DNA of 64,000 nucleotides from an uncultured Lachnospiraceae bacterium (GCA_944381635.1 CALWLY010000001.1:1-64000), one strand, 5' to 3'; numbered from the stretch's first letter, positions 51,997 to 60,936 are shown. Made by a program: numbers and translations. The notes: generated by a model not told the origin, from the letters alone.

Positions 51997-53313
51997 ATGG
52001 GACTTTATGAAAAAATTGTAAGCGGAGAGGAAAAGCTTTCTCTGGTAGGTCTGGGATATGTAGGTATGCCCATTGCCGTAGCTTTTGCCAGAAAAATCAA
52101 GGTAATCGGCTACGATCTGAATGCGCATAAAATCGACTTGTACAAATCCGGCGTGGATCCTACAAGAGAAGTGGGCGATGAAGTGATCAAAAACACCACG
52201 GTGGAATTTACAGCCGATGAGAAAAAACTTCAGGAAGCAAAATTCCACATCGTAGCGGTTCCCACTCCGGTAAACGATGATCATACACCGGATTTGACAC
52301 CGGTGGAAGGGGCAAGCCGTATTCTGGGACGCAACCTGACAAAAGGAAGCATCGTTGTGTTTGAATCCACCGTATATCCTGGTGTAACCGAGGATGTGTG
52401 CGTGCCGATCCTGGAAAAGGAATCCGGATTAAAATGCGGCGTTGACTTTAAGATCGGCTATTCTCCGGAACGTATCAACCCCGGCGACAAAGTACACCGC
52501 CTGGAGACAATCACCAAGATCGTTTCCGGTATGGATGAGGAAACTCTCGACGAGGTGGCAAAGGTGTACGAGCTGGTTGTGGAAGCAGGCGTATACCGCG
52601 CAGAATCCATCAAAGTGGCAGAGGCTGCAAAAGTAATTGAGAACAGCCAGAGAGATATCAATATTGCGTTTATGAACGAGCTATCCATCATTTTCAACAA
52701 GATGGGCATTGATACAAGAGCAGTTTTGGCTGCAGCCGGAACAAAATGGAATTTCCTGAAATTCTTCCCCGGACTGGTAGGCGGACACTGCATCGGCGTG
52801 GATCCCTATTATCTGACCTACAAAGCGGAACAGATGGGTTATCATTCTCAGATCATTCTGGCAGGACGCCGCATCAACGACGACATGGGCCGCTATGTGG
52901 CTGAAAATATTGTGAAGAATCTGATCAAGGCGGATGTGGCCGTGAAGACAGCCAAGGTTGCCATCATGGGCTTTACCTTTAAGGAAAACTGCCCGGATAC
53001 CAGAAATACAAAGGTTATTGACATTGTAAAGGAACTGCGCGAGTACGGAATCGAGCCGGTGATCGTGGATGAAACAGCAGATGCGGAGGAAGCAAAGCAC
53101 TTATACGGCGTGGAACTTTCCGACCGCAGTGCAGTAAAAGACGTGGATGCTTTAGTGATCGCTGTAGCTCACAAAGAGTTTGAAGGATTCAAAAAAGAAG
53201 ACATCGACGCATGCTTTAAAGACGGCAATGCCAAAAAAGTTCTGGTGGATGTAAAGGGTATCCTGGACAGAAATACCTACCAGGGAGAAGATTATATTTA
53301 CTGGAGACTGTAA
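51997..53313 (+). CDS. UDP-N-acetylhexosamine 6-dehydrogenase (TviB/WbpA type)
   Basis: This 438-residue nucleotide-sugar dehydrogenase has NAD motif LVGLGYVGMPIAVAF, VPTPVNDDHTPDL, FESTVYPGVTEDVCVP, the catalytic Cys in VGGHCIGVDPYYL and a C-terminal domain with GFTFKENCPDTRNTKV. This pattern fits the TviB/WbpO group, which oxidises UDP-GlcNAc or UDP-GalNAc to the uronic acid. It pairs with the epimerase that follows after 17 bases, as in Vi antigen synthesis. The ATG at 51997 is used because GAGG is 7 bases upstream. Confidence 0.92.
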   Translation: MGLYEKIVSGEEKLSLVGLGYVGMPIAVAFARKIKVIGYDLNAHKIDLYKSGVDPTREVGDEVIKNTTVEFTADEKKLQEAKFHIVAVPTPVNDDHTPDLTPVEGASRILGRNLTKGSIVVFESTVYPGVTEDVCVPILEKESGLKCGVDFKIGYSPERINPGDKVHRLETITKIVSGMDEETLDEVAKVYELVVEAGVYRAESIKVAEAAKVIENSQRDINIAFMNELSIIFNKMGIDTRAVLAAAGTKWNFLKFFPGLVGGHCIGVDPYYLTYKAEQMGYHSQIILAGRRINDDMGRYVAENIVKNLIKADVAVKTAKVAIMGFTFKENCPDTRNTKVIDIVKELREYGIEPVIVDETADAEEAKHLYGVELSDRSAVKDVDALVIAVAHKEFEGFKKEDIDACFKDGNAKKVLVDVKGILDRNTYQGEDYIYWRL

Positions 53314-53330
53314 TATAAAGGAGAAAAGCA

Positions 53331-54308
53331 ATGGGCTATAAAGATTTGAAATTTGACAAAGACAGTGTGTTTCTTGTAACAGGCGGAGCAGGCTTCATCG
53401 GAAGCAACCTGTGCGAAGCCATTTTAAATATGGGATACAAGGTGCGCTGTCTGGATGATTTATCCACCGGTAAGAGAGAACACGTGGACATGTTCCTTGA
53501 CAATCCCGATTACACCTTTATTGAGGGAGATATCAAAGATCTGGATACCTGTATGAAAGCCTGCGAAGGCGTGGATTATGTGCTGAACCAGGCGGCCTGG
53601 GGAAGTGTTCCCAGAAGTATCGAGATGCCTCTTTTTTACGAAGAGAACAATATTAAAGGAACTCTCAACATGATGGAGGCTGCAAGAGTAAACGGCGTGA
53701 AGAAGTTTGTCTATGCTTCCAGTTCTTCTGTATACGGAGATCATCCGGCTCTTCCCAAAAAGGAGGGAATCGAAGGCAATGTGCTCTCGCCCTATGCTTT
53801 GACCAAAAAAACAAACGAAGAGTATGGAAAACTCTACAAAAAGTTATACAATTTGGATACTTACGGCATGCGTTACTTTAACGTATTCGGACGCAGACAG
53901 AATCCGGACGGCATGTACGCGGCTGTAATTCCCCGTTTCTTAAAAGAACTTCTCCACGGAGAGGTTCCCACCATCAACGGCGACGGAAAACAGTCCAGAG
54001 ACTTTACCTATATTGACAATGTAATTGAGGCAAACCTGAAAGCCTGCCTGGCTCCCAGCGAAGCAGCAGGCGAAGCCTATAATATCGGTTCCGGCGGAAG
54101 AGTATTCCTCATTGACCTGTATTATGTGCTCTGCGATGCTTTGGGCAAAAAAGTAGAGCCTCATTTCGGACCTGCCAGAAAAGGCGATGTGAGAGATTCC
54201 AATGCGGATATCACAAAAGCCAGAACTTTGCTGGGCTATGATCCGGAGTTTGATTTTGAAAAAGGAATCAAGCTTGCCATCGACTGGTATAAGGAAAACT
54301 TAAAATAA
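53331..54308 (+). CDS. UDP-N-acetylglucosamine(uronate) 4-epimerase (TviC/WbpP type)
   Basis: This 325-residue extended SDR has LVTGGAGFIGSNLCEAIL at the N-terminus, LDDLSTGKREHVD, LNQAAWGSVPRSIEMPLFYEE, the catalytic YALTKK with ASSSSVYGDHPALPK, and GRRQNPDGMYAAVIPRF. The SVPRS and NPDGMYAAVIPRF signatures are those of the WbpP/TviC group acting on N-acetylated UDP-hexoses. With the dehydrogenase upstream it should yield UDP-GalNAcA. AAAGGAG precedes the start. A strong terminator follows, so it ends this transcription unit. Confidence 0.92.
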   Translation: MGYKDLKFDKDSVFLVTGGAGFIGSNLCEAILNMGYKVRCLDDLSTGKREHVDMFLDNPDYTFIEGDIKDLDTCMKACEGVDYVLNQAAWGSVPRSIEMPLFYEENNIKGTLNMMEAARVNGVKKFVYASSSSVYGDHPALPKKEGIEGNVLSPYALTKKTNEEYGKLYKKLYNLDTYGMRYFNVFGRRQNPDGMYAAVIPRFLKELLHGEVPTINGDGKQSRDFTYIDNVIEANLKACLAPSEAAGEAYNIGSGGRVFLIDLYYVLCDALGKKVEPHFGPARKGDVRDSNADITKARTLLGYDPEFDFEKGIKLAIDWYKENLK

Positions 54309-54352
54309 GAGAGACAGACAGCAAAAGCAAAGATCAAAGACGGATTGACGTG

Positions 54353-54407
54353 AAAACACCCGCAGGAGAAAACACAGGACGCAGACGTGTGCTCCTGCGG
54401 GTGTTTT
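54353..54407 (+). terminator. Strong intrinsic terminator dividing the glycan locus
   Basis: AAAACACCCGCAGGAG (54353-54368) is fully complementary to CTCCTGCGGGTGTTTT (54392-54407), followed by another T. This 16-bp stem lies between the epimerase gene and the formyltransferase operon. Confidence 0.88.
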
Positions 54408-54433
54408 TCAGGGTCTGAGGAAGGGAAGAGCTT

Positions 54434-55354
54434 ATGAACTACGGATTGGTTGTTTTTGGGGTAAAGGATACTACCGCGGAAATTGTGACTTATATTGAGA
54501 AAAATATCGGGAAAGTAGATCTGGTGGTGACGATTCATCCGGATGTGCTTGCCGGCAATCAGGTATCCGGCTACCAGGGACTTTCCTGGCTGACGGATGT
54601 GTATAAGATTCCGGTCTTTGAGACTCATTCCTATGGACTCAAGGATGAGAACACCCGAAAGTTCTTTGAGGAAAATACATTTGAAATCGGAATCTCCATG
54701 GGATGGCAGAGACTGATACCGGGAGAGATTTTAAACCGATTCCGTCACGGAGTGTTCGGATTCCACGGAAGCTGCGGTTATCTGCCTTTCGGAAGAGGAC
54801 GCTCTCCCCTGAACTGGTCAGTGATAAGCGGAGACAGCCGTTTTGTGCTGAATCTGTTTCAATACGATGAAGGTGCAGACAGCCCCAACGTATTTGCCAA
54901 TGAAATGTTTGCCATCAACCCTCATGATACGATACGTACTCTCCAGTACAAAAATATCCTGGTTTCCAAACGGCTCATCGCCAGACTTCTTCAGGCATGG
55001 AAACAGGGCGAAATCTCTGTGAAAAAAGATTTCAGGGATTTTGACAGCTGGTATGGAAAAAGAACACAGGCGGACGGCAAACTGGATTTCCACGACAGAA
55101 CAAGAAATCTTTATAACCTGATCCGGGGAGTGACGGCTCCGTTTCCGGGAGCATTCTGCTTTTGCGGGGATGAAAAGGTTACGGTATGGGAGGCGCACCC
55201 TTTTGATGAGATGCTGGATTTTTCCATGTATGCGCCCGGAGAAATCATTGATAAATTTGACGGCAAGCTGATTGTCAGAACCGTGGACGGCTCCCTGCTT
55301 CTGGATAAGTGGGAGTGTGAAAAAGAGCTGATGCCGGGAGATATTCTGGTTTAA
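54434..55354 (+). CDS. Formyltransferase-family protein, probable sugar N-formyltransferase
   Basis: The protein has 306 residues. An N-terminal Rossmann-like region carries MGWQRLIPGEILNRF, and the formyltransferase core reads GFHGSCGYLPFGRGRSPLNW (His and Leu-Pro as in HxxxLP) and YDEGADSPNVFANE, where the conserved Asp follows Gly-Ala. The C-terminal region resembles the Fmt C-domain (LYNLIRGVTAPFPGAFC). tRNA formylation is unlikely here. Sugar formyltransferases use N10-formyl-THF to modify 4-amino-4,6-dideoxy sugars, which this locus makes by at least two routes. It heads a new operon. Confidence 0.82.
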   Translation: MNYGLVVFGVKDTTAEIVTYIEKNIGKVDLVVTIHPDVLAGNQVSGYQGLSWLTDVYKIPVFETHSYGLKDENTRKFFEENTFEIGISMGWQRLIPGEILNRFRHGVFGFHGSCGYLPFGRGRSPLNWSVISGDSRFVLNLFQYDEGADSPNVFANEMFAINPHDTIRTLQYKNILVSKRLIARLLQAWKQGEISVKKDFRDFDSWYGKRTQADGKLDFHDRTRNLYNLIRGVTAPFPGAFCFCGDEKVTVWEAHPFDEMLDFSMYAPGEIIDKFDGKLIVRTVDGSLLLDKWECEKELMPGDILV

Positions 55355-55376
55355 GTGGGAAGGAGAAACAGATTTC

Positions 55377-56138
55377 ATGAAAATTGCAGTCCGCATGGAT
55401 GACATTACCCCGGATATGGACTGGAAGAGTTTCCTGAAATTCGAGAAACTTCTGGATAAATATGGGATTGCTCCGCTGATCGGAGTAGTGCCCTGCAACC
55501 GGGATACCAATCTTATGAGGGAAGCCAGCCGGGTAGAGTTCTGGGACTATGTGCATAAACTTACCCAAAAAGGATGGTGCGTTGCCCAGCATGGCTGCTA
55601 TCATCAGTATACCACCAAAAAGGCGGGGATCTTTCCTCTGAATCCTTTCTCGGAATTTGCAGGACTGGAAAAGGAAAAACAAAAGAAACTCATTCGTGAC
55701 GGGAAGGAAATGCTGAAGCACCACGGCATAGAAACCGATATTTTTATGGCCCCGGGGCACAGCTTTGATGAAAATACGCTGGAAGTTTTAAAAGAGTCCG
55801 GGTTTCGTTACCTGACCGATGGATTTGGAGATGCGCCGTATGAGAGAGGCGGCCTGACATTTTTCCCGATTTCTGTAAAGAGAAGTGACTGCTTCCGGGA
55901 AAAAGAAGGATTTACCACCCTGGTCTTCCACACAAACGGAATGAGTGAGGAAGAAATAGAGGGCTATGATAAGATGTTTGCCGCTCACCGGGATCAATTT
56001 ATTTCCTACAGGGAATATTTGAAACAGACGCCGGTAAAAAGAGGATGGATCGGACAGAAAAAAGAATGGTCACTGGCCACAGCCAAAAGGGTGACGGTTC
56101 GTCTCATTGCTCTGGTTAGAAGCAAAAGCGCGCAGTAA
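55377..56138 (+). CDS. Polysaccharide deacetylase-like protein (DUF2334-type)
   Basis: This 253-residue NodB-fold protein begins KIAVRMDDITPDMDW with the catalytic Asp pair, continues with VAQHGCYHQYTT (His-x3-His zinc motif) and shows MAPGHSFDENTLEVLKESGF. It has no signal peptide, so it acts inside the cell. It may deacetylate a glycan intermediate or nucleotide sugar, freeing an amine for the formyltransferase encoded just upstream (22-base gap); that link is inference. The C-terminal 50 residues are basic and may contact the membrane. Confidence 0.75.
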   Translation: MKIAVRMDDITPDMDWKSFLKFEKLLDKYGIAPLIGVVPCNRDTNLMREASRVEFWDYVHKLTQKGWCVAQHGCYHQYTTKKAGIFPLNPFSEFAGLEKEKQKKLIRDGKEMLKHHGIETDIFMAPGHSFDENTLEVLKESGFRYLTDGFGDAPYERGGLTFFPISVKRSDCFREKEGFTTLVFHTNGMSEEEIEGYDKMFAAHRDQFISYREYLKQTPVKRGWIGQKKEWSLATAKRVTVRLIALVRSKSAQ

Positions 56139-56148
56139 GGAGCGTATC

Positions 56149-57279
56149 ATGGAGAAAAAAGAAAACCGTCCTGCCAGAGTTTTGCAGGTTCTGGGAGGAA
56201 CAGGACTTGGAGGAGCCGAGAGCCGGGTGATGGACAGCTACCGTCATCTTGACAGAAGCAGGCTTCAGTTTGACTTTTGCGTACACAGCGGGAAGGAAGG
56301 ATATTTTGACCGTGAGATCAAAAATCTGGGCGGACATATTTATCAGATTCCCCGCTTTAAAGTATATAACTGGCTTTCTTACCGGAAGGCCTGGAAAAAT
56401 TTTTTTAAAGAACATCCCGGCTATCTGGCGGTGCATGGTCACATGACGAGCACAGCTTCCATTTACCTTCCTATTGCCAAAAAAGCGGGAGTTCCTCTGA
56501 CGATAGCCCACGCGAGAAGCGCCGGGGTAGATCCGGGGATAAAAGGGAAGATTACCCGATTCTTAAGAAAAAATCTGGGAAAGAAGGCGGATTTGTGTCT
56601 CACCTGTTCCGCGATGGCAGGAGAGGCAGTGTTCGGGAAAAAGATGCAGGATGGCGGAAAAGTGATCACGGTGCCAAACGCCATTGACGCTGCGGATTTT
56701 GCGTATGATGAAAAGACAAGGCAGGAAATGAGAGAAAAATACGGCTTGCAGGATAAATTTGTAGTGGGCCATGTGGGACGCTTTGGCTTCATGAAAAATC
56801 ACGATTTTCTTCTGGATGTATTTGCGGAAATAGAAAAGGAACTGCCCGAAAGCCGTCTTCTTTTGATCGGTGAAGGAGAAAAGATGGAGGAGATCAGGCA
56901 GAAAGCCGCGGGACTTGGACTTTCGGAAAAGGTGATTTTCACCGGTAATCAGGCAAAAATCTGGCAATTCTACCAGGCTATGGACTACTTTGTGTTCCCG
57001 TCTGTTTTTGAAGGGCTTCCGGGTTCCGTTATAGAGGCGCAGGCGGCAGGACTGCGCTGTCTGGTATCCGACGGGGTGACGCCGGAGTGCGTGATCACAC
57101 CGTTGGCTGCGCAGATGTCCCTTGAGGAAGGGGCAAAAAAATGGGCCGCAAGGGTGCTTGAGGAAAGACATTACCCAAGGCAGGTTCAGACGGAGGCCAT
57201 AAAAAAGGCAGGATTTGACATTGAAGAGCAGGTTCGTATGCTTGATACGATTTATTTTGGAAAACAGGAGCGGATATGA
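56149..57279 (+). CDS. GT4-family glycosyltransferase
   Basis: The protein is a 376-residue GT-B transferase. The acceptor-domain start RVLQVLGGTGLGGAESRVMDSY is the glycine-rich GT4 opening, and AVHGHMTSTASIYLPIAKKAG is a GT4 helix. The donor domain shows VGHVGRFGFMKNHDFLLDVF and VFPSVFEGLPGSVIEAQAAG (E-x7-E). It resembles EpsF-type capsule transferases. TAAGGAG precedes the ATG, and the stop overlaps the next start by 4 bases. Confidence 0.88.
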   Translation: MEKKENRPARVLQVLGGTGLGGAESRVMDSYRHLDRSRLQFDFCVHSGKEGYFDREIKNLGGHIYQIPRFKVYNWLSYRKAWKNFFKEHPGYLAVHGHMTSTASIYLPIAKKAGVPLTIAHARSAGVDPGIKGKITRFLRKNLGKKADLCLTCSAMAGEAVFGKKMQDGGKVITVPNAIDAADFAYDEKTRQEMREKYGLQDKFVVGHVGRFGFMKNHDFLLDVFAEIEKELPESRLLLIGEGEKMEEIRQKAAGLGLSEKVIFTGNQAKIWQFYQAMDYFVFPSVFEGLPGSVIEAQAAGLRCLVSDGVTPECVITPLAAQMSLEEGAKKWAARVLEERHYPRQVQTEAIKKAGFDIEEQVRMLDTIYFGKQERI

Positions 57280-58436
57280 AAAAAAAGATGATGCTGATTG
57301 TACCCATGCTGCACCAGGGCGGTTTTGAGAGAGTGTGCGTGGCTACGGCAAGACTGTTGGAAGACTATTTTGATGTCACGATCGTCATTTTCAGTTCTCA
57401 GGATATTGCCTATGACATCAAGGGATTGAACGTTATCGATCTAAAGCTTGGGACGGTGGAATCCAGGATTGGCAAGCTTTTAAATGTGGTAAAGAGAAGC
57501 AGGCAGGTGCGAAAACTGAAAAAACAGCTGGGGGTGGACATAGCCTACAGCTTTGGACCTACGGCAAATTTTGTGAATGTTTTTTCCAAAGGGAAGGAAA
57601 AAGTGTGGACAGGGATTCGAAGCTATATGGACATGGAAAATCCGGGAAGACTGAAGCTTTTTTGCCGATGCTCCGATCTGGTTGTCTGCTGCTCGAAAAC
57701 GATCGAGAAGGAAATCCGAGAAAAGTTTTCCTGTGATCACGCCGTGACCTTGTATAACCCGATGGATCTGGCTCAGGCAAAGGAAAAGGCAGAGTCCGAA
57801 ACGGTAAATACTCCCTGGGATAAAACACAGAAACTGATTGTATCTATGGGAAGAGAGGACGACGTAAAAGGCTTCTGGCACCTGATAAAGAGTTTTTCTC
57901 TGGTGAACAGGGAAATTCCCGACTGCGGGCTTATGATCATCGGCGACGGTGATTTTGATGATTACCGCAAGCTGGCAAACGATCTTTCCGTTGGAGATCA
58001 TGTATGGTTTCCGGGACTTCGAAAAAATCCGTTTCCCTATTTGAAGGAGGCAGCCGTCTATGCGCTCACCTCTTACAACGAAGGCTTTCCCAATGCGCTT
58101 GTGGAAGCCATGGCTCTGGGGGTGCCGGTGGTGGCTACAGACTGTATGACAGGTCCCAGAGAGATTCTGGCAAAGGGCTATGAAAGCGTGGGAACTCTTA
58201 CGGAAGCGGCGGACCTGGAATATGGAATCCTGATCCCCAATATGGAAAAGGATAAGAATATGGACGCTTCGGTGATCACCAAAGAGGAAGAAAGACTGGC
58301 AGAACAGCTGCTGCGTCTTTTGAAAGATGAAAAACTGCACGAGGAGTACAGCCGAAAGGCTGCCGGGAGAGCGGCGCAGTTTTCTAACGAAACCTATGTG
58401 AAGAATCTATTAGAAATGGCAGAAAGAGGAAACTGA
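57276..58436 (+). CDS. GT4-family glycosyltransferase
   Basis: This 386-residue GT-B transferase begins MMLIVPMLHQGGFERVCVA and has YSFGPTANFVNVFSKGKEKV and the donor domain LIVSMGREDDVKGFWHLIKSF, followed by YALTSYNEGFPNALVEAMALG with the E-x7-E pair. ALGVPVVATDCMTGPREIL is common to GT4 enzymes related to GalNAc transferases such as PglH/PglJ. Donor unknown. It is translationally coupled to the preceding GT4 (ATGA overlap) and lies 2 bases before the next start. Confidence 0.88.
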   Translation: MKKKMMLIVPMLHQGGFERVCVATARLLEDYFDVTIVIFSSQDIAYDIKGLNVIDLKLGTVESRIGKLLNVVKRSRQVRKLKKQLGVDIAYSFGPTANFVNVFSKGKEKVWTGIRSYMDMENPGRLKLFCRCSDLVVCCSKTIEKEIREKFSCDHAVTLYNPMDLAQAKEKAESETVNTPWDKTQKLIVSMGREDDVKGFWHLIKSFSLVNREIPDCGLMIIGDGDFDDYRKLANDLSVGDHVWFPGLRKNPFPYLKEAAVYALTSYNEGFPNALVEAMALGVPVVATDCMTGPREILAKGYESVGTLTEAADLEYGILIPNMEKDKNMDASVITKEEERLAEQLLRLLKDEKLHEEYSRKAAGRAAQFSNETYVKNLLEMAERGN

Positions 58437-58438
58437 GG

Positions 58439-59146
58439 GTGGATAAGTTATATATTATTATTCCGGCTTATAACGAAGAAGAAAATATCAGAAACGTGGT
58501 GAGGGACTGGCATCCCATTGCCCAGAAACATGGAAAAGACAGCAGACTGGTCATTATTGACGATGGAAGCAAGGACGGCACTTATGAAATATTAAAGGAG
58601 TGCTGCAGCGAGTATCCGCTGCTTACTCCCCTTACGAAACCGAACGGAGGCCACGGAGCCACGGTGCTTTACGGCTACCAGTACGCTCTTTCTCAGGGAG
58701 CTGAGTTTGTGTTTCAGACAGATTCCGACGGGCAGACTCTTTCCAGTGAATTTGAAGAATTCTGGAAGTTAAGATACGATTACGATATGGTCATCGGAAA
58801 CCGATGCAGCAGAGAGGACGGATTCTCCAGAGTCTTTGTGACCAAGGTGTTAAAGCTGGTGATCTGTTTATGCTTCGGGGTGAAAGTGACAGACGCCAAC
58901 ACGCCGTTCCGTCTTATGCAGGCAGGTACTTTAAAGAAATATCTCCCGCTGATTCCGGACGGATTTAACTTATCCAATGTGCTTTTGTCGGTAATTTATG
59001 CCAAAAAGAAGCTGCGCGTAAAATATCTTCCTATCACCTTCCGCCCAAGACAGGGAGGGGAAAACTCCATCAACATCCGGAAGATTACCGGAATCGGCAT
59101 GCGTGCAGTCAAAGATTTCTGCACCATACGGAAAACAATTTCTTAG
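58439..59146 (+). CDS. GT2 dolichol/undecaprenyl-phosphate mannosyltransferase-like protein
   Basis: This 235-residue short DPM1-type GT-A enzyme has LYIIIPAYNEEENIRNVV, IDDGSKDGTYEIL, TKPNGGHGATVLYGYQYAL and the catalytic QTDSDGQTLSSEF. It lacks the C-terminal membrane helices of the ArnC-like enzyme at 38733. It starts with GTG at 58439 (AGAGGA 8 bases before). It probably loads a sugar on polyprenyl phosphate for the GT-C protein encoded next. Confidence 0.87.
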   Translation: MDKLYIIIPAYNEEENIRNVVRDWHPIAQKHGKDSRLVIIDDGSKDGTYEILKECCSEYPLLTPLTKPNGGHGATVLYGYQYALSQGAEFVFQTDSDGQTLSSEFEEFWKLRYDYDMVIGNRCSREDGFSRVFVTKVLKLVICLCFGVKVTDANTPFRLMQAGTLKKYLPLIPDGFNLSNVLLSVIYAKKKLRVKYLPITFRPRQGGENSINIRKITGIGMRAVKDFCTIRKTIS

Positions 59147-59165
59147 CGGAAAGGATAAAAAGAGA

Positions 59166-60425
59166 ATGGAAAAAAAGACAGGAAAAGAAGCCCTGTATCT
59201 GGCATTTGTGCTGCTGGCGCTGGCAGCAGGGGCATTCTGTATTGTGATGGCAAGCACCTTGAATCCCTGGTCGGTACAGCTGACTCATCTGGATTCCGCC
59301 GTGTGGATCAGCAGGGCTATTGAGATGAAACAGGGGGCAGTCTTGTATCGGGATGTGTGGGATCATAAAGGACCGGTGTTGTTTTTTATAGAATGTCTGG
59401 GGCTGACACTGACGCCTCACAGTCTTACCGGAATCTGGATTCTCGAGTGGGCTGCCATATTGATAACCTTGTGGTTTTTCTATAAGACGGCTCGTCTGTA
59501 TGTGAAAAATAAAGCGGCAGCAGTATCGGCGGCTTTGATCTCCATTGTTCCTCTGGCGCGTTTTTACCAGCAGGGAAACTGTGTGGAGGAATGGGCGCTT
59601 CCTTTTATGGGCGCCTCCGTCTATATTTTTGTGCGGTTTTTCCAGACAAAGGTGTTAAAGCTGTGGCAGGTGGGAGTGACAGGCTTTTGCGCGATGGCCT
59701 GTTTTTTCTTAAACGGCAACCTGATCAGTGTGTGGGCAGCTTTTGTGCCGTTGACTGCGCTGTATCTTATGATAAAGAAAAGATGGAAAGATTTAGGACT
59801 TTGTGCCGCGGCTTTTTTGCTGGGTGCACTGGCAGTTTTTGTGCCGGTATTTTTGTATCTGGCGGCAGGCGGAGCTTTCGGTGATTTTCTGAATGCCTAC
59901 TTTGGATTTAACGAAGGCTACATTGCGGGGGTTGGAATCAGAGACTATTACTATTCCATTATGGAATTTATTTATAAGGATAACTGGTTTCTTTACGTCC
60001 ATCTGGCTTTCCTGGTTCTGCTGCTTCATCAGCTGTTTCATAAGAAAGTAAGCTGGGAGTGGCTGTGGTTTGTCTACGTGGGTGTTTCACTGGTGCTGCT
60101 GAGCATGAGCGGAAGAAGATACATTCACTACGGGATACAGCTTGTTCCCTGTATGATCATACCTGCAGCTTTCCTTGTGAGAAAGGTTTTTGGCTGGTGT
60201 AAAAATACATGGGAATATGCGGCAATCTGGGCAGTCCTGTTTGTGGCCGTGTTCCGTTTTGACGCGGCAGATTATGTGGAGAAGGATATTCGCTGGCTGT
60301 TTGATAAAGAAGTGATCAACACGTATGCCTGCGGAGAACTTTCGGATTATCAGGTGATCAACGACTGGACAGGGCAGTATTCCCAGGAAGAATTGGAAGA
60401 AAGAGTGTGGGAATATCATGACTGA
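59166..60425 (+). CDS. GT-C-type membrane glycosyltransferase (GT39/ArnT-like)
   Basis: The protein has 419 residues and about ten transmembrane segments. The first outer loop reads LDSAVWISRAIEMKQGAVLYRDVWDHKGPVLFF in pieces, with the LDSA..W acidic motif and RDVWDHKGP typical of PMT/ArnT-like GT-C proteins that use polyprenyl-phosphate sugars. It follows a DPM1-like enzyme that could make such a donor, 19 bases downstream. The start at 59166 removes 21 unlikely residues. Its last codons overlap the NuoE-like gene by 8 bases. Confidence 0.78.
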   Translation: MEKKTGKEALYLAFVLLALAAGAFCIVMASTLNPWSVQLTHLDSAVWISRAIEMKQGAVLYRDVWDHKGPVLFFIECLGLTLTPHSLTGIWILEWAAILITLWFFYKTARLYVKNKAAAVSAALISIVPLARFYQQGNCVEEWALPFMGASVYIFVRFFQTKVLKLWQVGVTGFCAMACFFLNGNLISVWAAFVPLTALYLMIKKRWKDLGLCAAAFLLGALAVFVPVFLYLAAGGAFGDFLNAYFGFNEGYIAGVGIRDYYYSIMEFIYKDNWFLYVHLAFLVLLLHQLFHKKVSWEWLWFVYVGVSLVLLSMSGRRYIHYGIQLVPCMIIPAAFLVRKVFGWCKNTWEYAAIWAVLFVAVFRFDAADYVEKDIRWLFDKEVINTYACGELSDYQVINDWTGQYSQEELEERVWEYHD

Positions 60426-60936
60426 GAGTGAACAGCTGGACGAGATTTTTGAATATTACAAAAGAGAAGGGAACAGCCAGGAAACGCTGGTTGCCCTCAT
60501 GCGGGAGGTACAGCAGATACAGGGATATATTTCAGAGACTGTCCTTCAAAGAATGACGGAAGAATTTGAAGTAAAGCCTTCTGTTCTTTCATTGATTTTG
60601 AAAATGTACCCAAGTCTGAAAAAAAGTCCCTATGAGCATGAGATTATCTGCTGCACCGGAGCCAGATGCTCTTCCAAACAGGGAATGGAGCTTCTGGAAG
60701 AGGTGAAAAAATATTTTTCCGTTGGAAGCGACGGAGTGAGCGCCGACGGCAAAGTCTGCCTGCGCACAAGAAATTGTCTCAAACAGTGCAAAACCTCTCC
60801 CAATATGATGATAGACGGCAGACTTTATTCCAACATCCCCCAAGGAGGATTTGGGAAAGTATGGGAGAATGCCGTAAAGTCTTCCGAAAATCAGGCTGCG
60901 GGAAGCCACACAGAAAGGCGGCTTCCTATGCCATAA
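60418..60936 (+). CDS. Orphan NuoE-like thioredoxin-fold [2Fe-2S] protein
   Basis: This 172-residue protein of the complex I 24-kDa subunit family has an N-terminal helical bundle (LVALMREVQQIQGYISETVL) then a thioredoxin-like ferredoxin. The four cluster ligands are in CCTGARC (C-x4-C) and NCLKQCKTSPN (C-x3-C). No NuoF or hydrogenase subunit is present. The start overlaps the GT-C gene by 8 bases, so it is co-translated with a glycan operon. The last about 15 residues run antisense into the histidine kinase gene (46-base overlap), beyond the usual domain end. An electron-transfer role is inferred from the fold. Confidence 0.8.
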   Translation: MTESEQLDEIFEYYKREGNSQETLVALMREVQQIQGYISETVLQRMTEEFEVKPSVLSLILKMYPSLKKSPYEHEIICCTGARCSSKQGMELLEEVKKYFSVGSDGVSADGKVCLRTRNCLKQCKTSPNMMIDGRLYSNIPQGGFGKVWENAVKSSENQAAGSHTERRLPMP

